From Bacillus cabrialesii (GTDB taxonomy: Bacteria; Bacillota; Bacilli; Bacillales; Bacillaceae), in NCBI RefSeq assembly GCF_004124315.2, contig NZ_CP096889.1, positions 1,347,001-1,411,000 on the forward strand: a stretch of DNA of 64,000 nt. Direction: 5' to 3'. The notes beneath the pieces are model-generated. The model had not been told where the DNA came from and did not search any database. It saw nothing but the letters and a program-made list of their open reading frames with translations. Shown here piece after piece: positions 50,869-60,262 of the stretch. The position numbers and the translations under genes are program-made. How positions within the stretch are numbered: the stretch's first letter is position 1; the number at the start of each line of letters is the position of its first letter.

Positions 50869-51810
50869 TTGAATCAGAAGCCAAAAGCGCTGAAAAAGGG
50901 TGACACAGTCGGAGTGATCGCGCCCGCAAGTCCGCCGGATCCGAAAAAGCTTGAAACCGCGCTTTTATTTTTAGAAGAGCTCGGTCTTCAGGTGAAGCTG
51001 GGCAAGGCACTAAAAAACCAGCACGGCTATTTAGCGGGACAGGATAATGAACGGCTGGCTGATCTTCATGAGATGTTCAGAGACGAGGAGGTAAAAGCGG
51101 TGCTGTGCGCGTGCGGGGGTTTTGGGACAGGACGTATCGCGGGCGGCATCGATTTTAGTTTAATCCGCAAACACCCTAAAATCTTCTGGGGATACAGCGA
51201 TATTACGTTTTTACATACGGCCATCCATCAAAACACAGGTCTTGTCACCTTCCACGGCCCGATGCTCAGCTCAGATATTGGCCTCAACGACGTTCACCCG
51301 CTGACAAAAGCGTCGTATGGGCAGCTCTTCCAAGAGACGGAATTCACCTATACAGAAGAGCTTTCTCCGTTGACGGTGCTTGTTCCCGGAAATGCGGAAG
51401 GCGAGCTGATCGGGGGAAATCTCTCGTTACTGACGTCTACGCTGGGCACGCCGTTTGAAATCGATACGAGAGGGAAGCTTCTGTTTATTGAAGATATTGA
51501 CGAGGAGCCGTATCAAATCGACCGGATGCTGAATCAGCTGAAAATGGCAGGGAAGCTGACGGACGCGGCCGGAATCCTTGTTTGTGATTTTCATAACTGT
51601 GTCCCTATGAAGAGGGAGAAATCTCTGTCGCTTGAGCAGGTGCTTGATGACTATATTGTTTCGGCGGGCAGGCCTGCTCTGCGAGGATTTAAAATCGGCC
51701 ACTGCTCGCCGAGTATCGCCGTTCCGATCGGTGTGCGAGCTGTTATGGATACAGCAGAAAAAACAGTCGTCATCGAGGCGGGCGTTTCAGAAGGGGCGCT
51801 AAAGACATGA
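50869..51810 (+). CDS. ykfA: YkfA, LD-carboxypeptidase-like (S66) immunity/recycling protein
   Basis: 313 residues from TTG 50869, eight bases after AAAGGAG; ATG 50851 (319 residues, as in older annotation) has only a weak site. S66 family: GVIAPASPP, catalytic Ser in FWGYSDITFLH (GYSD), and the C-terminal Glu/His motifs (GGNLSLL, KIGHCSP). It trims D-amino acids from murein tetrapeptide; MccF-like immunity is the main alternative in this family. Confidence 0.9.
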   Translation: MNQKPKALKKGDTVGVIAPASPPDPKKLETALLFLEELGLQVKLGKALKNQHGYLAGQDNERLADLHEMFRDEEVKAVLCACGGFGTGRIAGGIDFSLIRKHPKIFWGYSDITFLHTAIHQNTGLVTFHGPMLSSDIGLNDVHPLTKASYGQLFQETEFTYTEELSPLTVLVPGNAEGELIGGNLSLLTSTLGTPFEIDTRGKLLFIEDIDEEPYQIDRMLNQLKMAGKLTDAAGILVCDFHNCVPMKREKSLSLEQVLDDYIVSAGRPALRGFKIGHCSPSIAVPIGVRAVMDTAEKTVVIEAGVSEGALKT

Positions 51811-52886
51811 AAATCACTCGAATAGAAACGAGCCGAATCGCTGTACCTCTGACAAAGCCGTTTAAAACCGCGCTTCGCACTGTGTATACGGCTGAATCGG
51901 TGATTGTAAGAATCACTTATGACAGCGGCGCAATCGGATGGGGAGAAGCGCCTCCGACGGTAGTCATCACAGGAGACAGCATGGACAGCATTGAAAGTGC
52001 AATTCACAATGTCTTGAAGCCGGCACTGCTTGGAAAAAGCCTGTCTGGCTGGGAGGCCATTCTGCATGACATACAGCATCTCCTTACCGGAAATCAAAGT
52101 GCGAAGGCAGCTGTGGAAATGGCGGTATACGACGGCTTGGCGCAAATGTGCGGCCTGCCGCTTTATCAAATGCTCGGCGGATACCGTGATACGCTGGAAA
52201 CGGATTATACCGTCAGTGTCAACTCACCTGAAGAGATGGCAGCGGATGCTGAAAATTATCTCAAACAAGGGTTTCAAACGCTGAAAATAAAGGTCGGAAA
52301 AGATGATATCGCAACAGATATCGCCCGTATCCAGGAAATCAGAAAACGAGTCGGGCGAGCCGTGAAACTTCGTTTAGACGCCAATCAGGGGTGGACGCCG
52401 AAAGAAGCGGTAACAGCCATTCGAAAAATGGAGGATGCAGGTCTTGGCATTGAACTTGTCGAGCAGCCTGTCCATAAAGATGATCTCACCGGGCTTAAAA
52501 AGGTGACGGATGCGACAGACACGCCGATTATGGCCGATGAAAGTGTTTTTACGCCGCGCCAGGCGTTCGAAGTTCTTCAAAGCCGGAGCGCTGACTTGAT
52601 TAATATTAAATTGATGAAAGCAGGCGGCATCAGCGGAGCAGAGAAAATCAATGCCATGGCTGAGGCGTGCGGGGTGGAGTGCATGGTCGGCAGCATGATC
52701 GAAACGAAGCTGGGCATTACGGCCGCGGCGCATTTCGCGGCAAGCAAAAGAAACATCACACGCTTTGATTTTGATGCGCCGCTGATGCTGAAAACAGATG
52801 TCATCAAAGGCGGCATAATATACAGCGGCAGCACCATTGCGATGCCTGACAGACCGGGTCTCGGAATCACCGGAGCTGCGCGTTGA
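51807..52886 (+). CDS. ykfB: YkfB, L-Ala-D/L-Glu epimerase
   Basis: 359 residues. Enolase superfamily, muconate-lactonizing subgroup: KIKVG with the catalytic KxK (near 160), metal ligands in LDANQGW, VEQPV and MADESVF, and the second Lys in NIKLMKAGGI. It epimerises L-Ala-D-Glu from murein to L-Ala-L-Glu. It overlaps ykfA by four bases. The C-terminus looks cut short: one base fewer near 52879 gives an early TGA, while the next frame would continue LKGGIEQ and stop at the ykfC start. Confidence 0.94.
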   Translation: MKITRIETSRIAVPLTKPFKTALRTVYTAESVIVRITYDSGAIGWGEAPPTVVITGDSMDSIESAIHNVLKPALLGKSLSGWEAILHDIQHLLTGNQSAKAAVEMAVYDGLAQMCGLPLYQMLGGYRDTLETDYTVSVNSPEEMAADAENYLKQGFQTLKIKVGKDDIATDIARIQEIRKRVGRAVKLRLDANQGWTPKEAVTAIRKMEDAGLGIELVEQPVHKDDLTGLKKVTDATDTPIMADESVFTPRQAFEVLQSRSADLINIKLMKAGGISGAEKINAMAEACGVECMVGSMIETKLGITAAAHFAASKRNITRFDFDAPLMLKTDVIKGGIIYSGSTIAMPDRPGLGITGAAR

Positions 52887-52902
52887 AAGGGGGAATAGAG
52901 CA

Positions 52903-53793
52903 ATGATGCATACTGTCATATCAGCAGTGGCCAACATCTGGACAGCGCCCGATTCACCGCGTCAATCAGATCAAGCGATGCTTCGTCCGACCGTATTGAT
53001 CAGAGACTGGCTGGAGCGCATGACGTATGAGGAACGGCTTGGATTATGTACAGACAATGTGATCCAAACTCAGGTTCTTTTTGGCGAAAAGGTGTTGGTG
53101 ACGGCAGAACAGGGCGAATGGGTGTCTGTGATCGTGCCGAGCCAGCCATCCCGAAAGGACCCACGCGGATATCCGGGCTGGATGAAAAAGAACCAGCTGA
53201 AAAAATCAAGTCCCATCCATACACAAAACGATGTCATGATCAGCAAACCTGCTGCCTTTTTGTACAATAGTAAAGGAGAAAAGGAGATCGAATTGAGCTT
53301 TTTGACGGTTCTCCCCTTCATTGCAGAAGAAAACGGATATATTAAGGTTTCAACCGTTTTGGGAGAAAGGTTTGTGAAGCAGACTGATGCAGTGCCTGTC
53401 CGCGAACAGAAAGGAACCGCTGAAGACATCATTCAAACCGGAGCGTTTTTTCTCGGGCTTCCCTACCTGTGGGGAGGGATCAGCGGGTTTGGATTTGATT
53501 GCTCAGGGTTTATGTACAGTATATGTAAGGCCAATGGATACAGCATCCCCCGTGATGCGGGAGATCAGGCAAAGGCGGGGGAGGGAGTTCCGCTTGATGA
53601 TATGAAAGCCGGCGACCTGCTGTTTTTTGCTTATGAGGAAGGAAAAGGAGCGATTCATCACGTCGGACTGTACGTCGGCGGCGGGAAAATGCTTCATTCT
53701 CCAAAGACGGGAAAATCAATCGAAATCCTTACATTAAAAGAGACAATCTATGAAAAAGAACTTTGTGCGGTCCGCCGCTGTTTTTCAGAATAA
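52903..53793 (+). CDS. ykfC: YkfC, gamma-D-Glu-L-diamino-acid endopeptidase
   Basis: 296 residues from ATG 52903 (AAAGGGGG). Two N-terminal SH3b domains, then the NlpC/P60 catalytic domain: Cys in FDCSGFMY, His in HHVGLYVG, third His in MLHSPKTG. It hydrolyses murein peptides after D-Glu, producing L-Ala-D-Glu for YkfB. No signal peptide, so it is a cytosolic recycling enzyme. Confidence 0.94.
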   Translation: MMHTVISAVANIWTAPDSPRQSDQAMLRPTVLIRDWLERMTYEERLGLCTDNVIQTQVLFGEKVLVTAEQGEWVSVIVPSQPSRKDPRGYPGWMKKNQLKKSSPIHTQNDVMISKPAAFLYNSKGEKEIELSFLTVLPFIAEENGYIKVSTVLGERFVKQTDAVPVREQKGTAEDIIQTGAFFLGLPYLWGGISGFGFDCSGFMYSICKANGYSIPRDAGDQAKAGEGVPLDDMKAGDLLFFAYEEGKGAIHHVGLYVGGGKMLHSPKTGKSIEILTLKETIYEKELCAVRRCFSE

Positions 53794-53805
53794 GGAGGGA
53801 GACAA

Positions 53806-54795
53806 ATGACGCCACTGCCTTTGTTAGAAGTCAGCCAGCTGAAAATGCATTTTGACGCAGGGAAAAAGCGGACAGTCAAAGCCGTCGACGGGGTCACCTT
53901 TCAGATTCATGAAGGAGAAACGTTCGGGCTTGTCGGAGAATCGGGGTGCGGAAAATCAACCTTGGGGAGAGTGCTGATGCGCCTGTATCAGCCGACAGAA
54001 GGAAGTGTGAAATACCGCGGCACAAACCTTCATGCACTGAGTGAGAAAGAGCAGTTTGCCTTCAACCGCAAACTGCAGATGATTTTTCAGGATCCTTATG
54101 CTTCATTAAACCCGCGCATGACCGTTCGAGAAATTATTTTGGAGCCAATGGAGATTCACAATCTATACAATACCCATAAAGCGCGGCTTCTCGTCGTGGA
54201 CGAGCTGCTTGAGGCAGTGGGGCTTCACTCCGACTTTGGCAGCCGTTATCCCCATGAATTCAGCGGCGGACAGAGGCAGAGAATCGGGATTGCCAGAGCA
54301 CTGTCGCTGAATCCTGAATTTATCGTGGCGGACGAACCGATTTCTGCTCTTGATGTCTCGGTTCAAGCGCAGGTGGTCAATCTGCTGAAACGGCTTCAAA
54401 AAGAAAAAGGCCTCACGTTTTTATTCATTGCCCACGATCTTTCGATGGTGAAGCATATCAGTGACAGGATCGGTGTCATGTACTTAGGGCACATGATGGA
54501 AATCACAGAGAGCAGCACTTTGTATCGTGAACCGCTGCATCCATATACAAAGGCGTTATTATCCTCGATTCCGATCCCCGACCCTGAATTGGAGGACAAG
54601 CGTGAGCGCATCCTCTTAAAAGGGGAGCTGCCGAGCCCGGTCAATCCGCCGAGCGGCTGTGTGTTTCGGACACGCTGTCCGGAGGCCATGCCTGAATGCG
54701 GAGAATCTAGGCCTCAGCTACAGGAAATCGAAGCGGGCCGATTTGTCGCTTGCCATTTGTATCGAACTGCTGAGACGAAAGAAAAGGTGAGATAG
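53806..54795 (+). CDS. ykfD: YkfD, oligopeptide ABC ATPase (DppF-like)
   Basis: 329 residues. Walker A GESGCGKST, signature FSGGQRQR, Walker B FIVADEPISALD, and the C-terminal cysteine-containing OppF tail (GCVFRTRCPEAMPECGE). Probably the second ATPase for DppBC, since dppABCDE encodes only DppD. Confidence 0.94.
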   Translation: MTPLPLLEVSQLKMHFDAGKKRTVKAVDGVTFQIHEGETFGLVGESGCGKSTLGRVLMRLYQPTEGSVKYRGTNLHALSEKEQFAFNRKLQMIFQDPYASLNPRMTVREIILEPMEIHNLYNTHKARLLVVDELLEAVGLHSDFGSRYPHEFSGGQRQRIGIARALSLNPEFIVADEPISALDVSVQAQVVNLLKRLQKEKGLTFLFIAHDLSMVKHISDRIGVMYLGHMMEITESSTLYREPLHPYTKALLSSIPIPDPELEDKRERILLKGELPSPVNPPSGCVFRTRCPEAMPECGESRPQLQEIEAGRFVACHLYRTAETKEKVR

Positions 54796-54796
54796 A

Positions 54797-54830
54797 CAAA
54801 AAAGACTGGCTCCGGAGCCAGTCTTTGCTT
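54797..54830. terminator. bidirectional terminator between ykfD and ykgB
   Basis: AAAGACTGGCTCC / GGAGCCAGTCTTT (54801-54826) is a perfect palindrome between convergent genes, with A and T tracts on both sides. Confidence 0.92.
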
Positions 54831-55880
54831 TTATGCTTGATGTAAGAATTTCACACAAACCGGGAAAGGGACAGAAACCGTTGATGGAAGCACTGTCAAT
54901 CGGCCGGTTTCTTTGTCTCTTTCAAACAGGACAAGGTTGCCTGTTTCTTCATTTGAAGCAACCAGGAACGCTTCTGTTGGATCAAATACAAAGTCACGAG
55001 GCCAGTTTCCTTCAGTCGAAACTCTTTCCACGAAAGCCAGCTCGCCTGAATATTGATTCACTTCAAATACAGCGATACTGTCATGGCCGCGATTGGCGAC
55101 GTAAACAAAACGGCCGTCCTGTGTGACATGAATGGCGCTTCCCTGGCTGTTATCTATGAAATCTTCAGGAATGGCAGAAACGACCTGGATTTCTCTGAAT
55201 TCGCCGGCTGTCGGATTGTATTCAAGCGCAATCACTTCATTGCTTAATTCTGTCATCACGTAAGCGTATTTTTCTTTCGGGTGAAAAGCGATATGGCGAG
55301 GGCCTGCGCCGGGAGCGAAGGAATGGCTTCCGGAATCAGTCAATACGCCGTCTTTCATTTTATAGGTGTACAGCTTATCGGTCCCTAAGTCAATCGCTAC
55401 AACATAATTGTGTTCAGGTGTGAACCCCGCGTAGTGTGTATGCGGTCTTTCCTGTCTTTCGTGCGGCCCTTTTCCTGTGTGAGCCGCTTCAGAAGCAGGT
55501 GACTGCAGGCTTCCGTCTTCCTGAACCGGAAAAGCGTGTACTTTCCCGCTGTGATAATTGGCAGTCAATACGAATTGATTTTGATCATCAACGCTTACGT
55601 GGCATGGTGATGGGCCATCAATTAACTGATGATTCAGAAATGTTAATTCGCCGCTGGTTTTATCGATTTGATAGGCGGCAACTCCGCCTTGGCCATCTGC
55701 TTTTTCAATGGAATAAAGAATGGTGTTGTCTTTATTCGGCGTCACATATGTGGGGTTGCCCAGCTTAGCGGCAAGCTTTGGCTCGGTGAGTGTTTTTTTC
55801 TCGGTATCAAGCTCAAATGAATAGATCCCTTCGCTTCCGCCTTTTGTATATGTTCCGACATATCCTATGTACTTTGTCAT
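54831..55880 (-). CDS. ykgB: YkgB (Pgl), 6-phosphogluconolactonase
   Basis: 349 residues, seven-bladed beta-propeller lactonase family. Repeated blade patterns and conserved KGPHERQERPHTHYAGF and GPRHIAFHP segments. It hydrolyses 6-phosphogluconolactone in the oxidative pentose phosphate route, in the cytoplasm. Reverse-strand ribosome site AAGGGGGAAATCGC. Confidence 0.93.
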   Translation of the reverse strand: MTKYIGYVGTYTKGGSEGIYSFELDTEKKTLTEPKLAAKLGNPTYVTPNKDNTILYSIEKADGQGGVAAYQIDKTSGELTFLNHQLIDGPSPCHVSVDDQNQFVLTANYHSGKVHAFPVQEDGSLQSPASEAAHTGKGPHERQERPHTHYAGFTPEHNYVVAIDLGTDKLYTYKMKDGVLTDSGSHSFAPGAGPRHIAFHPKEKYAYVMTELSNEVIALEYNPTAGEFREIQVVSAIPEDFIDNSQGSAIHVTQDGRFVYVANRGHDSIAVFEVNQYSGELAFVERVSTEGNWPRDFVFDPTEAFLVASNEETGNLVLFERDKETGRLTVLPSTVSVPFPVCVKFLHQA

Positions 55881-55968
55881 GCGATTTCCCCCTTAAAATG
55901 ATGTCACCTCTATATTAACGTATCTTGATAAAATAAGCTGTTCAAAACATGAAAAAGGGGAATATTCT

Positions 55969-56829
55969 TCATTCACCGCGAATCAGCGGCATCGTACAGC
56001 ACCTAAAGGAGCCGCCAGATTTAATAATTTCCGACAGGTCGATTTCGATGATGTGATAGCCTCTTTTCGATAACTGTTGATTGACATGGCGGTTGCAAGG
56101 AAGGCTGATGATCGTTTTTCTTCCGATTGAAAGGACGTTGGTGCCAAGCGTGAATTGTTCGTCCTCGGGCACCTCAATGAGATCGTAACGTTTTGCCAGC
56201 ATATCAGCTGCCTCTGGTTCAAGGGCTTTAGGGTAAATTAACGCTTCCCTTTCAGATACGATGTTAAATACGCAGTCTAAATGCAAAAATTTTTCATGCA
56301 GCTGAACTGGAACGATTGTATATCCAGGAAGCGCCTCTTCCAGCTGGCCGATGGCTGATATGTCGGTGCGCTGGCTGATTCCGACGTAGACGGTATCACC
56401 ATCGATAATGACGTCGCCGCCTTCAATGCTTGTATCAAACATACGGGTGTAAGAAATCCCTTGACTGTGAAAAAATTCTGTAATGACGGCTTCTTCCCCT
56501 TGGCGAATCGGTTCAGTCATGCTGGAGAGGAAGGCTTTATCTCCAATGACAAACCCTATATCCCGGGTGAAGACCTGCTCGGGGAGTCCGTCGCGGACGG
56601 GCAATAGAATGACTTCGATGTTGTGTGACCTGAGTGTTTCCACTAAACGGCTGTGCTGATCAGTGGCGGTTTTCACGTGAATATTGTCATCTTCAAAATG
56701 TTTTTGTGTTTCGTTTATGACATCTTTTATGGTCATATGCTCCGGTCTGCATAAAATGACTTTCTGCAGGGTGCCGTATTCCGTTCGGCATACCGTTTTG
56801 TGCTGATGTTTCGGGATGGATACGTCCAT
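55969..56829 (-). CDS. ykgA: YkgA, amidinotransferase/DDAH-like hydrolase
   Basis: 286 residues. Guanidino-group modifying superfamily: FTRDIGF, IEGGDV, HLDCVF with the catalytic His, and the terminal GGSFRCCTMPL with the nucleophilic Cys. Relatives hydrolyse dimethylarginine, arginine or transfer amidino groups; the exact substrate is unclear. Reverse-strand GGAGGAG site. Confidence 0.92.
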   Translation of the reverse strand: MDVSIPKHQHKTVCRTEYGTLQKVILCRPEHMTIKDVINETQKHFEDDNIHVKTATDQHSRLVETLRSHNIEVILLPVRDGLPEQVFTRDIGFVIGDKAFLSSMTEPIRQGEEAVITEFFHSQGISYTRMFDTSIEGGDVIIDGDTVYVGISQRTDISAIGQLEEALPGYTIVPVQLHEKFLHLDCVFNIVSEREALIYPKALEPEAADMLAKRYDLIEVPEDEQFTLGTNVLSIGRKTIISLPCNRHVNQQLSKRGYHIIEIDLSEIIKSGGSFRCCTMPLIRGE

Positions 56830-57019
56830 TTGTTTCTCCTCCTGACACGTGTGAAGAATACATGTATTATTCCCTCATCACCAAAATCATTAAACGTTTT
56901 GGAAAGAAAATCTGACAGACAAAGCATTTTAAATTTTAGACAAATGGCAGAGAATATTGTTTAATAGGAGAATATGAGTGCATTTAGCTAAACGATCAGA
57001 CATCAAAGGGGAGTAAGGT

Positions 57020-57538
57020 ATGGAAACACCGGAAACAAAATTTTGTAAAGAGTCAAAGGTTGTAAAGACAAGCAGGGTGTTCCCGCTTGATACAAACAAC
57101 CATAATACGCTGTTTGGCGGAAAATTAATGAGCTATATTGATGATATTGCTTCTATTTCCGCGGCGCGCCATTGCAGACGGGAAACAGTAACTGCTTCAA
57201 TGGATTCAGTAGATTTTCTGAAGCCGATCGGGCAAAGGGAGTCTGTCTGCTTGGAATCTTATGTGACCTGGGTCGGCACTTCCTCCATGGAGGTGTTCGT
57301 GAAAGTCATTAAGGAGCATCTGATGACTGGCGAAAGGGAGCTTGCCGCGACATCCTTTTTGACATTTGTCGCATTAGATTCAAATGGCAAGCCGGTGCCT
57401 GTACCGAAAGTCGTGCCGGAAACAGAAGAAGAAATCATGCTGCATAATACAGCGGTTCAGCGCGCGAATGAACGAAAGAACCGCAAAAAACACAGCCAGG
57501 CGCTTGCAAATGCGCTCGGAACTGATAAACCTTGGTAA
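57020..57538 (+). CDS. ykhA: YkhA, acyl-CoA thioesterase (hotdog)
   Basis: 172 residues. Hotdog-fold YciA/BfiT-type: NNHNTLFGGKLMSYIDDIASISAARH near residue 25-50 (split, catalytic Asp in helix), then VDFLKPI and VTWVGTSSMEVFVKV. Hydrolyses acyl-CoA. GGGGAG ribosome site; terminator follows. Confidence 0.93.
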   Translation: METPETKFCKESKVVKTSRVFPLDTNNHNTLFGGKLMSYIDDIASISAARHCRRETVTASMDSVDFLKPIGQRESVCLESYVTWVGTSSMEVFVKVIKEHLMTGERELAATSFLTFVALDSNGKPVPVPKVVPETEEEIMLHNTAVQRANERKNRKKHSQALANALGTDKPW

Positions 57539-57544
57539 ACGTGA

Positions 57545-57578
57545 AACCCAAAACGGATGTTGTTTTGGGTTTTTTTGC
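57545..57578 (+). terminator. terminator of ykhA
   Basis: AACCCAAAAC / GTTTTGGGTT then seven T. Confidence 0.92.
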
Positions 57579-57730
57579 GCTTTTTATCTTTTCGGTGGTG
57601 ATAATTACAACGGTTAGTCCGTTTTTGCTAGGGGATTATATAAAAAAGCAACAATTGTCACGTTAAATTGATAATTTTGTGACAACTTTTTTAAAGATTC
57701 ATTTCAGATATATCTTTTATTCGTAAGATC

Positions 57731-57760
57731 ATGTATTTTAAAGATATATTCTAAATACAT
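57731..57760. promoter_or_regulatory. NsrR-like palindrome before hmp
   Basis: ATGTATTTTAAAGA followed by TATATTCTAAATACAT forms an AT-rich inverted repeat with ATGTATT/AATACAT arms, 24 bases before hmp. It resembles NsrR operator sites and hmp is a known NsrR target, induced by nitric oxide; ResD sites should lie upstream but are not separately called. Confidence 0.7.
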
Positions 57761-57784
57761 CTTTTCGAAAGGATTGTTTATACG

Positions 57785-58984
57785 ATGCTAGATAACAAAA
57801 CAATCGAAATTATTAAAAGCACTGTACCGGTATTACAACAGCATGGAGAAACGATCACTGGCCGTTTTTACGAACTGATGTTCCAAGACCATCCAGAACT
57901 TCTAAACATTTTTAATCAAACGAACCAAAAGAAAAAAACACAGCGCGCTGCACTTGCAAATGCCGTTATTGCAGCTGCGGCAAATATTGACCAGCTTGGA
58001 AATATCATTCCGGTCGTCAAACAAATCGGACACAAGCACCGCAGCATCGGAATTAAGGCTGAACATTATCCGATCGTCGGAAAATATTTGCTGATTGCGA
58101 TTAAAGATGTTCTGGGAGACGCTGCGACACCTGACATTATGCAGGCGTGGGAGAAAGCGTACGGTGTAATCGCTGACGCATTCATCGGAATTGAAAAAGA
58201 AATGTATGAGCAGGCTGAGCAGCAAGCCGGCGGCTGGAAGGAGTATAAGCCGTTCGTCATTGCGAAAAAAGAGCAGGAAAGCAAAGAAATCACATCCTTC
58301 TATCTGAAACCGGAAGACGGCAAGCCGTTACCTGAATTTCAAGCAGGGCAGTATATCAGCATCAAAGTGCGGATTCCTGATTCTGAATATACGCATATCC
58401 GCCAATACAGCCTGTCAGATATGCCGGGAAAAGACTATTATCGAATTTCAGTGAAAAAAGACGGTGTCGTGTCTTCCTATTTACACGATGGCGTGCGTGA
58501 GGGCGATTCAATAGAGGTCAGCGCACCGGCAGGGGACTTTGTTTTAGATTCTTCATCACAAAGAGATCTTGTTCTAATCAGTGCCGGGGTCGGCATTACA
58601 CCAATGATCAGCATGCTGAAAACGTCTGTTTCTAAGCAGCCTGAACGGCAGATTCTGTTCATTCATGCCGCGAAAAACAGTGAATACCACGCATTGCGTC
58701 ATGAAGTAGAAGAAGCGGCAAGCCATTCTTCTGTCAAAACAGCATTTGTGTATCGCGAGCCGACAGAGGAAGACCGTGCAGGTGATCTTCAATTTCATGA
58801 AGGGCAGATTGATCAGCAGTTCCTCAAAGAACTGATTGCTAATACAGATGCGGATTATTATATTTGCGGTTCATCGTCATTTATTACGGCGATGCATAAA
58901 CTTGTACAAGAACTCGGATCAGCTCCGGAGTCTATCCATTATGAGCTATTCGGCCCGCAATTAAGCATGGCACAGTCCGTTTAA
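57785..58984 (+). CDS. hmp: Hmp, flavohemoglobin (NO dioxygenase)
   Basis: 399 residues. Globin domain (1-140) with proximal His in KQIGHKHRSIGI and TyrB10 in GRFYELMF; FAD domain (HIRQYSLSD, near 205) and NAD domain (ISAGVGITPMISML near 270). It converts NO to nitrate using O2 and NADPH in the cytoplasm. Start ATG 57785 follows GAAAGGA. Confidence 0.96.
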   Translation: MLDNKTIEIIKSTVPVLQQHGETITGRFYELMFQDHPELLNIFNQTNQKKKTQRAALANAVIAAAANIDQLGNIIPVVKQIGHKHRSIGIKAEHYPIVGKYLLIAIKDVLGDAATPDIMQAWEKAYGVIADAFIGIEKEMYEQAEQQAGGWKEYKPFVIAKKEQESKEITSFYLKPEDGKPLPEFQAGQYISIKVRIPDSEYTHIRQYSLSDMPGKDYYRISVKKDGVVSSYLHDGVREGDSIEVSAPAGDFVLDSSSQRDLVLISAGVGITPMISMLKTSVSKQPERQILFIHAAKNSEYHALRHEVEEAASHSSVKTAFVYREPTEEDRAGDLQFHEGQIDQQFLKELIANTDADYYICGSSSFITAMHKLVQELGSAPESIHYELFGPQLSMAQSV

Positions 58985-58997
58985 TCACATACATGTA

Positions 58998-59032
58998 AAC
59001 TCTTCTCCTTTCAGAGAAGAGTTTTTTATTGA
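58998..59032 (+). terminator. terminator of hmp
   Basis: AACTCTTCTC / GAGAAGAGTT around CTTTCA, then six T. Confidence 0.92.
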
Positions 59033-59061
59033 GATAGAAAAAGGCGGACAAACGCCTGCTT

Positions 59062-59289
59062 CTACATTCGGACAATCACTGATCCGCCGCCGCTCGTGCA
59101 AACATGGTTTTGCTGTTCTTGCAGCGTTCTCAGCAATTCATTGTTTATTTCAATCACTCTGATCAATTGCTCCATTTTCAGCTCTAAACCAGCTAATCTG
59201 TCGAAAGTATGCTGTTCCTTGTAGCCGCCGGGGTGGGGTGCTGATGACAGATCATAGGGCCAATGGGCATTTGTTTGCTGATGTTTCAT
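59062..59289 (-). CDS. ykzH: YkzH, small coiled-coil protein
   Basis: 75 residues from ATG 59289 (AGGCTCAAT, weak ribosome site). Pro/Gly-rich start (DLSSAPHPGGYKEQHTF), a helical coiled coil (DRLAGLELKMEQLIRVIEIN) and a C-terminal Cys-containing SGGGSVIVRM. This composition resembles small spore-associated proteins; function unknown. Confidence 0.85.
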   Translation of the reverse strand: MKHQQTNAHWPYDLSSAPHPGGYKEQHTFDRLAGLELKMEQLIRVIEINNELLRTLQEQQNHVCTSGGGSVIVRM

Positions 59290-59444
59290 ATTGAGCCTCC
59301 AATCGATGTCACTTTCTATTATGTTATGTGCCTGCTGAGTGCACGTTCGCCTATTTAAATACTGGGATAAAGGGTATGATGCATAGAGGCTCTGCCTCGG
59401 GGCACAATAGGCTCAATATGACTAGCGGATGGAGGTAAAGATCA

Positions 59445-60176
59445 GTGTTGTGGTTGGTATGGGCATTTTTACTGAAGCCAATTATCGTATTTTCGATTGC
59501 GTATATTCTGTTTCGGCTTGCCGGTAAAAAAGCCGTGTCACAAATGAATAATTTTGATCTGCTTTTGACCTTCGCGATCGGCACCATTATCAGTGAACCG
59601 ATTCTTACATCCAAGCTGCCGATGTCAATTTATTACGCAGGCGCTTTTTTGGTGCTTTATCTGCTGATGAGCAAGCTCTCTCTTTCTAATAAATGGCGAT
59701 GGCTGCTGGTCGTAAGCCCGACTGTCTTAATTCGTAATGGCGACATTGATGAACACGGCTTGCGCAAAGAAAGGCTGACGGTTAATGAACTGCTCGGCAA
59801 GCTGAGGGAAAAGGGCTATGCCGATCCTGCTGACATTGACCTTGCCATCATTGAAGAAACGGGAGAAGTAAGCGTCATCCCAAAAGAGGAGGCGAGAGCG
59901 GTGCAGGTGCGGGATTTGAATATGGAAGCTGAACGGAATTTTATCCCGATTCCACTCATACTGGATGGCGAAATCCTTGATCATAATTTGAAATACCTCC
60001 AAAAAAACCGATCATGGCTGTTTGAGAGGCTCGAGGAAAAAGGGTACAGCCCCAAGCTGCTGTCGTCAATCACCCTTGGAACAATGAATGCCCGCGGCGA
60101 TATATCGCTTGATTTGAATACCGCAAATGAACCGCAGCATGATCCTTATTTATATAAACCGGGAAATAACAATTAA
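59445..60176 (+). CDS. ykjA: YkjA, DUF421 membrane protein
   Basis: 243 residues from TTG 59445 (GGAGGTAAAGATCAG). Three N-terminal transmembrane helices (WLVWAFLLKPIIVFSIAYILF; DLLLTFAIGTIIS; YYAGAFLVLYLLMSKL) and a cytosolic DUF421 (YetF-like) domain with INRE/ERLTVNELLGKLREKGY and PIPLILDGEI. Related YetF/YrbG proteins are in the spore membrane. Role unknown. Confidence 0.9.
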   Translation: MLWLVWAFLLKPIIVFSIAYILFRLAGKKAVSQMNNFDLLLTFAIGTIISEPILTSKLPMSIYYAGAFLVLYLLMSKLSLSNKWRWLLVVSPTVLIRNGDIDEHGLRKERLTVNELLGKLREKGYADPADIDLAIIEETGEVSVIPKEEARAVQVRDLNMEAERNFIPIPLILDGEILDHNLKYLQKNRSWLFERLEEKGYSPKLLSSITLGTMNARGDISLDLNTANEPQHDPYLYKPGNNN

Positions 60177-60180
60177 GATC

Positions 60181-60215
60181 GCTCTCTAGTTTTAACGAGA
60201 GCTTTTTTCTTTTTT
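60181..60215 (+). terminator. terminator of ykjA
   Basis: GCTCTC / GAGAGC around TAGTTTTAAC, then TTTTTTC. Confidence 0.85.
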
Positions 60216-60262
60216 AAAGGGAATTTTTGTTTGGCGTCAAATGTACCTAGGTAGGAGGGGAA

